Source: Elusimicrobiota bacterium (GTDB lineage Bacteria > CAYTYR01 > UBA6262). From it: a stretch of 8,815 nt of DNA. Shown piece by piece: positions 5,375-8,815 of this stretch. Position numbers and translations under genes: made by a program. The notes below the pieces were generated by a model. That model saw only the letters and a list, made by a program, of their open reading frames with translations. It was not told where the DNA came from and made no database searches. Numbering within the stretch: position 1 is the first letter of the stretch; each line of letters starts with the position of its first letter. The stretch is from positions 1 to 8,815 of the forward strand of contig PMCA01000013.1 of NCBI GenBank assembly GCA_003153935.1, written 5' to 3'.

Positions 5375-5403
5375 GAGCGATGAGAAAATCATCGCTCTTT
5401 TTT
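5375..5403 (+). terminator. Intrinsic terminator of receiver gene
   Basis: GAGCGATGA (5375-5383), loop GAAAA, TCATCGCTC (5389-5397), then six T. A perfect 9-bp stem. Confidence 0.9.
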
Positions 5404-5413
5404 ATCGTGGAAA

Positions 5414-5470
5414 AAAGTCAGAACAAAGTGGAAGCAGCCAATTCACAAAAAAGAATCCATAAAATATAAT
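5414..5470 (+). promoter_or_regulatory. Shared-element promoter, copy 2 (cupredoxin gene)
   Basis: The clearest copy. Boxes AAAGTCAGAAC (5414-5424) and AAAGTGGAAGC (5425-5435) are adjacent 11-bp direct repeats. They are followed by -35 TTCACA (5442-5447), a 17-bp spacer and a perfect -10 TATAAT (5465-5470). The predicted start is near 5477. Confidence 0.72.
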
Positions 5471-5499
5471 AGGATGTGTAAGATAATCCAGGAGGATCT

Positions 5500-5868
5500 A
5501 TGAGAAAGGTATTTCTGCTGCTGATGGTTATCGCTATACTAAGCAGTCTAAACGGCAGGCCGGCAGTGGCGGCCCCACCCCTTATACCTGACCGGATCAT
5601 TCATCTAAAAGCGCAAAAATTCTTCTACACTCCTGATCATATTACTGTTAAGCAGGGCCAGAGGATAAGGATCGTCGCTACCAGCGCGGACGTAGTGCAT
5701 GGTTTTGCCTTACCGGAGTATAAGATAAATACCAATATAGTGCCGGACCAGGAAACCATCATCGAGTTCACCGCGGATAAAGCAGGTGATTTTACCTTCT
5801 TCTGTTCAGTTTATTGCGGTCCCGGGCATTATAGCATGAAGGGCACGCTAACCGTGGAGGAAGAGTAG
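5500..5868 (+). CDS. Secreted CuA-type cupredoxin (COX2-like domain)
   Basis: A 122-residue precursor with a signal peptide (MRKV, a hydrophobic stretch, cleavage likely after AVA at residue 24), giving a soluble periplasmic protein of about 98 residues. The fold matches the copper-binding domain of cytochrome oxidase subunit II and nitrous oxide reductase. The binuclear CuA ligand set is complete: H67 (in VVHGF), C102 and C106 (CSVYC), H110 and M113 (GHYSM). Position 104, Glu in COX2, is Val here, but that residue binds copper through its backbone. No membrane anchor and no other oxidase subunit are in view, so it is more likely an electron carrier, a copper-handling protein or a subunit of something encoded elsewhere. 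AGGAGG lies just before ATG 5500, and it is transcribed from copy 2 of the shared-element promoter. Confidence 0.9.
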   Translation: MRKVFLLLMVIAILSSLNGRPAVAAPPLIPDRIIHLKAQKFFYTPDHITVKQGQRIRIVATSADVVHGFALPEYKINTNIVPDQETIIEFTADKAGDFTFFCSVYCGPGHYSMKGTLTVEEE

Positions 5869-5915
5869 AGATAAAGACAGTTAAGCCAGGAAGAAATAAA
5901 AGGAGGTGAGAAAAA

Positions 5916-6101
5916 ATGAAAGAGATGCACGGGGAATATAATCCGAAACTATTAACGGAAGCGGTGTGGAAAGCGGCTTACAGGGTCTATAAGAAAAGAG
6001 TGAGCAAAGCCGGTGACGAACTCGCTGACCGTTTAGAAGAATGGCTGGAAGACTGGCAGGAAGTGGATAAGGAGCTGAAACACAGTTTCAGCCAAAAATA
6101 G
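5916..6101 (+). CDS. Small helical charged protein
   Basis: A 61-residue cytoplasmic protein, with no signal peptide, rich in Lys, Glu, Trp and Leu and probably all helical. AVWKAAYRVYKKR (16-28) followed by EEWLEDWQEVDKEL (41-54) loosely recalls the DUF2934 pattern (AY..W, then a WL.AE end), but the match is weak and I would not name it. Translation is well supported by a strong AAAGGAGGTGAG site just before ATG 5916. It lies 47 bp after the cupredoxin with no terminator between, so they probably share a transcript. Confidence 0.7.
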   Translation: MKEMHGEYNPKLLTEAVWKAAYRVYKKRVSKAGDELADRLEEWLEDWQEVDKELKHSFSQK

Positions 6102-6162
6102 CCGTATATAGAAGTCAACTTAAATCCATTCTATTGGGGTGATCGGTAGTAATGGGTGGATA

Positions 6163-6219
6163 AAAGTCAATTAAAGACAGAAAATAATCATTTACATTTG
6201 CCATCAAAGGAGATAGAAT
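6163..6219 (+). promoter_or_regulatory. Shared-element promoter, copy 3 (receiver-AraC gene)
   Basis: Boxes AAAGTCAATT (from 6163) and AAAGACAGAAA (from 6173), here 10 bp apart, then -35 TTTACA (6191-6196), a 17-bp spacer and -10 TAGAAT (6214-6219). A further, looser match, GAAGTCAACTTAAATCC, begins at 6111, about 52 bp upstream. The predicted start near 6226 leaves a leader of about 100 nt. Confidence 0.62.
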
Positions 6220-6280
6220 CTAAACTAGTTAATCATTAATGGCAAGGGAGCAGGAGCATGTCGCAATTAATATAAAATCC

Positions 6281-6308
6281 AATAACCGGGTGAATAAGCC
6301 CGGTTATT
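6281..6308 (+). promoter_or_regulatory. Leader hairpin before receiver-AraC gene
   Basis: AATAACCGGG (6281-6290) and CCCGGTTATT (6299-6308) form a perfect 10-bp stem with an 8-nt loop, ending 6 nt before the G-rich ribosome binding site. No U run follows, so it is not a typical terminator. A 5-codon frame, MSQLI (6258-6275), with AGCAGGAGC before it, lies just upstream. Translational control is possible; an operator is an alternative. Confidence 0.5.
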
Positions 6309-6327
6309 GCTTTAACAGGGGGGGATC

Positions 6328-7038
6328 ATGCCTGGCACAGTATTACTGGTGGATGACGATAAGGAATTCCGGGAAGAGTTTATCGATTGCTTTAACGAAT
6401 ATGAAATATTAGAGGCGGGTAACGGCAAGGACGCGCTGGATATACTGAAGAAGCCCAACGAGATCGATCTGGTGATATTAGACGTAAAAATGCCGGGCAT
6501 GAACGGCTTTGAAGTGTTAAGCAAGATAAAAACACTGGATCCCGGAATAGGTATAATAATTTCCACCGGCTACAGCTCGAAAGACGCGGTGATAGAGGCC
6601 CTGCGCGGACAGGCAGACAATTACATCGAAAAACCGTTGGATATAGATAAAACCAAGGATATTATTAATCAGGTGTTGGATATTAAGAAGGGGTACAATG
6701 ATGATTCTGCCAGTGACCTGAAGGGTAAAATAGAGAAAGTGAAATACTATGTGGAACGGAACTGTTTTAAGAAAGTCAAACTGGAAAATGCCGCAGCCGC
6801 TGTCTGCCTGAGTCCGAAATACCTGAGCCGGGTTTTCAGGGAATATACCGGCAAGGGTTTCAGCGATTACAAATTGCAAGTCAAGATGAGCAAAGCCAAA
6901 GAGCTATTGCGCCAGACCGGGTACAACATCAACCAGATCTCGGATAAAATGGGGTATGAAAATACCGAGTCCTTTATCCGCCAGTTCAAGAAATTCGCCA
7001 AGGCAACCCCGACTAAATACCGCAAAAAGAAAAAATAG
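6328..7038 (+). CDS. Response regulator: receiver domain fused to AraC-type DNA-binding domain
   Basis: A 236-residue transcription factor. The N-terminal receiver (residues 3-118) has acidic D9-D11, phospho-acceptor Asp52 in LVILDVKMPGMNG, T80 and K102 in EKP. The C-terminal part (about 134-232) is an AraC/XylS double helix-turn-helix. Its first unit covers AAAVCLSPKYLSRVFREY (156-173) and its second ISDKMGYENTESFIRQF (204-220), ending in the usual ATPTKYRK. AraC-type domains bind two subsites one helical turn apart on the same DNA face, often next to the -35 box. The direct-repeat boxes found before this gene and three neighbouring units have that geometry, so it may regulate itself and them; that is inference. 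The ribosome binding site is a GGGGGG run before ATG 6328. A strong terminator follows. No kinase partner is visible. Confidence 0.93.
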   Translation: MPGTVLLVDDDKEFREEFIDCFNEYEILEAGNGKDALDILKKPNEIDLVILDVKMPGMNGFEVLSKIKTLDPGIGIIISTGYSSKDAVIEALRGQADNYIEKPLDIDKTKDIINQVLDIKKGYNDDSASDLKGKIEKVKYYVERNCFKKVKLENAAAAVCLSPKYLSRVFREYTGKGFSDYKLQVKMSKAKELLRQTGYNINQISDKMGYENTESFIRQFKKFAKATPTKYRKKKK

Positions 7039-7075
7039 CAGCAACAATTTCAGAGACTGATATTTTGGTAAGACC

Positions 7076-7115
7076 AACAGGGGGTAAATTAATTACCCCC
7101 TGTTTTTATTTTTCA
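7076..7115 (+). terminator. Intrinsic terminator of receiver-AraC gene
   Basis: AACAGGGGGTAA (7076-7087), loop ATTAA, TTACCCCCTGTT (7093-7104), then TTTATTTTT. A perfect 12-bp stem. Confidence 0.92.
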
Positions 7116-7150
7116 TCATCGTTGCGCGGCATAATTCATTAAGAGAGAAA

Positions 7151-7207
7151 AAGGTCAATAAAAAGTAGAACCAGCCAATTACAATTATCGCCGGGTTTTG
7201 GTATATT
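7151..7207 (+). promoter_or_regulatory. Shared-element promoter, copy 4 (receiver/redox operon)
   Basis: Boxes AAGGTCAATAA (from 7151) and AAAGTAGAACC (from 7162), 11 bp apart, then -35 TTACAA (7179-7184), a 17-bp spacer and -10 TATATT (7202-7207). The segment from AAAAAGGTCA to CCAGCCAATT closely follows copy 2. The predicted start is near 7214, before the ribosome binding site AGAGGG (7232-7237). Confidence 0.65.
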
Positions 7208-7241
7208 TTAACCATAAAATAATTCAGAGACAGAGGGAATC

Positions 7242-7646
7242 GTGGCTAAAAAAATTATGATCGTCGATGATGACCGGATATTTCTGGAAGAACTACAGGA
7301 AATATTGAATTCGAATGGGTATGAAGCAGAAGTGGTAAGCGATCCTATGAAAGCGGTGGCCAGGGCTAAAGAGTGTCACCCGGACTTGATCCTTCTGGAC
7401 CTGAAAATGCCCGGGAAGAGCGGATTCCAGTTAGCCGATGAATTAAAACATAGATCGGAGGTTTCCAGCATACCGATCATAGCTATCAGCGGGTTTTTTA
7501 CCGATACCGAGCATGCCCTGTTAATGAATCTGTGCGGGATTCGGCAGTGCATAAAAAAACCTTTTAGCCCGGCAGAAATGATCAGCCAGATAAACTTGGA
7601 ATTGAACAAACAAAACGGGAGCGCAACATGCGTAAAAAGAAAATAA
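7242..7646 (+). CDS. Single-domain response regulator (receiver only), first of tandem pair
   Basis: A 134-residue receiver protein starting at GTG 7242, with AGAGGG a few bases upstream. The pocket is D9-D11, the phospho-acceptor Asp53 in LILLDLKMPGKSG, the Thr position is Ser83 (a common conservative change) and the Lys is K105/K106 in IKKPF. There is no output domain beyond a short polar tail (NKQNGSATCVKRK). Its last 19 bases overlap the next receiver gene, to which it is clearly related: both share KIMIVDDDR, GFQLAD and the GIR.C.KKPF block. Stand-alone receivers of this length act as phosphate shuttles or protein-contact switches. First gene of the operon driven by promoter copy 4. Confidence 0.92.
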   Translation: MAKKIMIVDDDRIFLEELQEILNSNGYEAEVVSDPMKAVARAKECHPDLILLDLKMPGKSGFQLADELKHRSEVSSIPIIAISGFFTDTEHALLMNLCGIRQCIKKPFSPAEMISQINLELNKQNGSATCVKRK

Positions 7647-8002
7647 TGATCGTTGATGATGATCGGGATTTTCTGTCAGAGTTGGAGCAAGCCTTGCTGT
7701 TAAGCGACTATGAACTTTTAGCCGTGAACGACAGCACGCTGGCTCTGTCTATGGCTCGGACAGCTAACCCTGACCTGATAGTTGTTGATCTTAAAATGCA
7801 GGGGTTGAATGGTTTCCAATTGGCTGACCGGTTAAAACAAAAAGCGGAAACAATGGATATCCCCGTTATAGCAATGACCGGTTATTTTACCAGGGAACAG
7901 CATTGGGATCTAATGAGCGCCTGTGGCATAAGAGACTGCCTTAAAAAGCCTTTTTACCCACAGGAACTTGTAACCCATATAGAAGTAATTTTACAAAAAT
8001 AG
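7628..8002 (+). CDS. Single-domain response regulator (receiver only), second of tandem pair
   Basis: A 124-residue receiver protein. The pocket is D10-D12, the phospho-acceptor Asp54 in LIVVDLKMQGLNG, T84, and K106/K107 in LKKPF. The usual Pro two residues before the PG-type turn is replaced by Gln in KMQG. GGGAGC lies before ATG 7628, inside the end of the preceding gene; the 19-bp overlap implies translational coupling. It keeps Thr where its partner has Ser, so the two may differ in phosphorylation kinetics while sharing a partner. It is followed 19 bp later by the desulforedoxin-like gene. Confidence 0.92.
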   Translation: MRKKKIMIVDDDRDFLSELEQALLLSDYELLAVNDSTLALSMARTANPDLIVVDLKMQGLNGFQLADRLKQKAETMDIPVIAMTGYFTREQHWDLMSACGIRDCLKKPFYPQELVTHIEVILQK

Positions 8003-8021
8003 TATAGGGAAGGAGAGTATT

Positions 8022-8201
8022 ATGGCTAAGTATAAGAGTGGACAAAAATTAATGTGTGTGCCGTGTGGACGCGAAGTCGAAATTAACAGCTGCGGCCTGG
8101 CCAGTACCAGTATTTGGTGCTGCGGTAAGCCCATGAAAGAAAAGGGACAAAGCCGTTCGGCTCGCCCGGCTAGTAAGAAAAGCAAAAGCGGCAGTAGATA
8201 A
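8022..8201 (+). CDS. Desulforedoxin-like small iron protein with basic tail
   Basis: A 59-residue protein too short for most gene callers' cut-offs. The first 40 residues match the desulforedoxin / desulfoferrodoxin N-terminal pattern: Y4, G7, CVPCG with C12 and C15, a hydrophobic strand, then WCCGKPM with adjacent C33 and C34 and the following Met. In that family four such Cys bind one iron. There are 17 residues between the two Cys pairs against 15 in desulforedoxin, and an extra Cys24. The last 19 residues are a Ser/Lys/Arg-rich tail not found in the classical protein. The site GGAAGGAGAG precedes ATG 8022. It sits between two receivers and a 2-oxoacid:ferredoxin oxidoreductase, so an electron-transfer or redox-sensing role is plausible. 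Confidence 0.8.
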   Translation: MAKYKSGQKLMCVPCGREVEINSCGLASTSIWCCGKPMKEKGQSRSARPASKKSKSGSR

Positions 8202-8308
8202 ATAGTATCTCCATGTGCCAGATGGACGACATGAAAATGAAAGAAAAAATGGAGAAAAAATAATTATACGGGGTAAAAATTGAGAGAAAAAAGGAATGAG
8301 GTACCTTA

Positions 8309-8815
8309 GTGCCGGGTGAATTGACCATAAAAATAGCCGGGGAAGCCGGACAGGGGATGCAGAGTGTCGGGACGGCTTTGGGCCAGGTTTTCCGCCAGGC
8401 GGGGTTAAATATTTTTGCCACCCAGGATTTTATGTCCAGGATCAGGGGTGGCAATAATTTTTTCCAGATTAGCATCTCCTCCACTCCGTTATTGGCCCCG
8501 CGGCAGAAGTGCGATATTTTAGTAGCCCTGGATAAGGGCAGCATCCCTTTGCACCGGGCTACCCTAACTGCCCGGGGGAAGTTGATCATGGACCAGAAAA
8601 AATTCGGGATCACTGAAGCCGCGGAAAACTACTTCGACGTTCCTTATTATGATCTGGCAGAAAAGATCGGTGGCGGAGAGCTATTCATCAATTCCGTGGC
8701 TTCCGGAGTTTTAGCCGGTATTACCCGGCTGAAATTTGATTTTGTCAGGCAAGCCTTAAAAAAGATATTTAATAATAAGAGCCAGGAAATTATTGATAAG
8801 AATTTGGCCGCTGCT
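8309..8815 (+). CDS. 2-oxoacid:ferredoxin oxidoreductase, gamma-domain start of alpha-type subunit (partial)
   Basis: The reading frame runs off the right end after 169 residues. It begins with the gamma domain typical of two-subunit 2-oxoacid:acceptor oxidoreductases: IAGEAGQGMQSVG (8-20), FATQDFMSRIRGGNNFFQI (about 36-54), then CDILVALDKGSI. The SRIRGG block and start are characteristic of KorA-type subunits, where a gamma domain is fused ahead of the thiamine-pyrophosphate-associated alpha domain; the fusion itself lies beyond the window. The enzyme oxidatively decarboxylates 2-oxoacids with CoA, passing electrons to ferredoxin. The start is GTG 8309, with GAGG (8298-8301) upstream; an ATG at 8296 is in another frame and stops at once. 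It is 107 bp after the desulforedoxin-like gene, with no terminator between. The substrate cannot be told from this part. Confidence 0.88.
   Translation, partial: MPGELTIKIAGEAGQGMQSVGTALGQVFRQAGLNIFATQDFMSRIRGGNNFFQISISSTPLLAPRQKCDILVALDKGSIPLHRATLTARGKLIMDQKKFGITEAAENYFDVPYYDLAEKIGGGELFINSVASGVLAGITRLKFDFVRQALKKIFNNKSQEIIDKNLAAA

Noticed and set aside
8213-8263. Methionine-rich 16-codon frame between the desulforedoxin-like and oxidoreductase genes
   Set aside because: No ribosome binding site and very short. Composition follows from an A-rich spacer; chance is more likely than a metal-binding peptide.

Overview
The window looks like a piece of a Gram-negative, probably anaerobic bacterial chromosome of moderate GC. 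The pointers are three secreted or lipid-anchored envelope proteins (two with lipoboxes, one of them of the outer-membrane Slp family), GspG-like type IV pilins, a desulforedoxin-like iron protein and the start of a 2-oxoacid:ferredoxin oxidoreductase. A poorly cultured lineage such as Omnitrophota would fit, but that is only an impression. I see no tRNA, rRNA, CRISPR array, transposase or phage gene.

Layout. Positions 1-132 are the lysine-rich end of a gene entering from the left. Positions 130-3456 are an envelope section on the + strand: a type IV pilin (275-841), a lipoprotein (1042-1659), an unrecognised protein (1787-2227), a VanZ-like membrane protein (2238-2777) and an Slp-family lipoprotein (2851-3456). 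Three related intrinsic terminators punctuate it, and two of them run straight into a TTGAC-17-TAAAAT promoter. A second pilin, about 77% identical to the first, lies on the - strand (3470-3958). It diverges from a secreted MORN-type repeat protein (4152-4769); the shared intergenic region has back-to-back TTGACA boxes and an attenuator-like three-segment structure in the pilin leader.

From 4860 to the right end the window becomes a signalling and redox section of four + strand transcription units. These are a lone receiver protein (4984-5343); a secreted CuA-type cupredoxin plus a small protein (5500-6101); a receiver-AraC response regulator (6328-7038); and two overlapping lone receivers, a desulforedoxin-like protein and the 2-oxoacid oxidoreductase subunit (7242-8815, cut by the window edge).

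The most interesting signal is that all four of these units begin with the same promoter layout: two direct-repeat boxes (AAAGTCA and AAAGtgGAA types) 10-11 bp apart, then a -35 hexamer exactly 25 bp after the G of GTCA, then a 17-bp spacer and a TATAAT-like -10. This suggests a local regulon. The receiver-AraC protein, whose own promoter carries the element, is the obvious candidate regulator, and the lone receivers may tune its signalling. That link is inference; the alignment of the four promoters is visible in the sequence.
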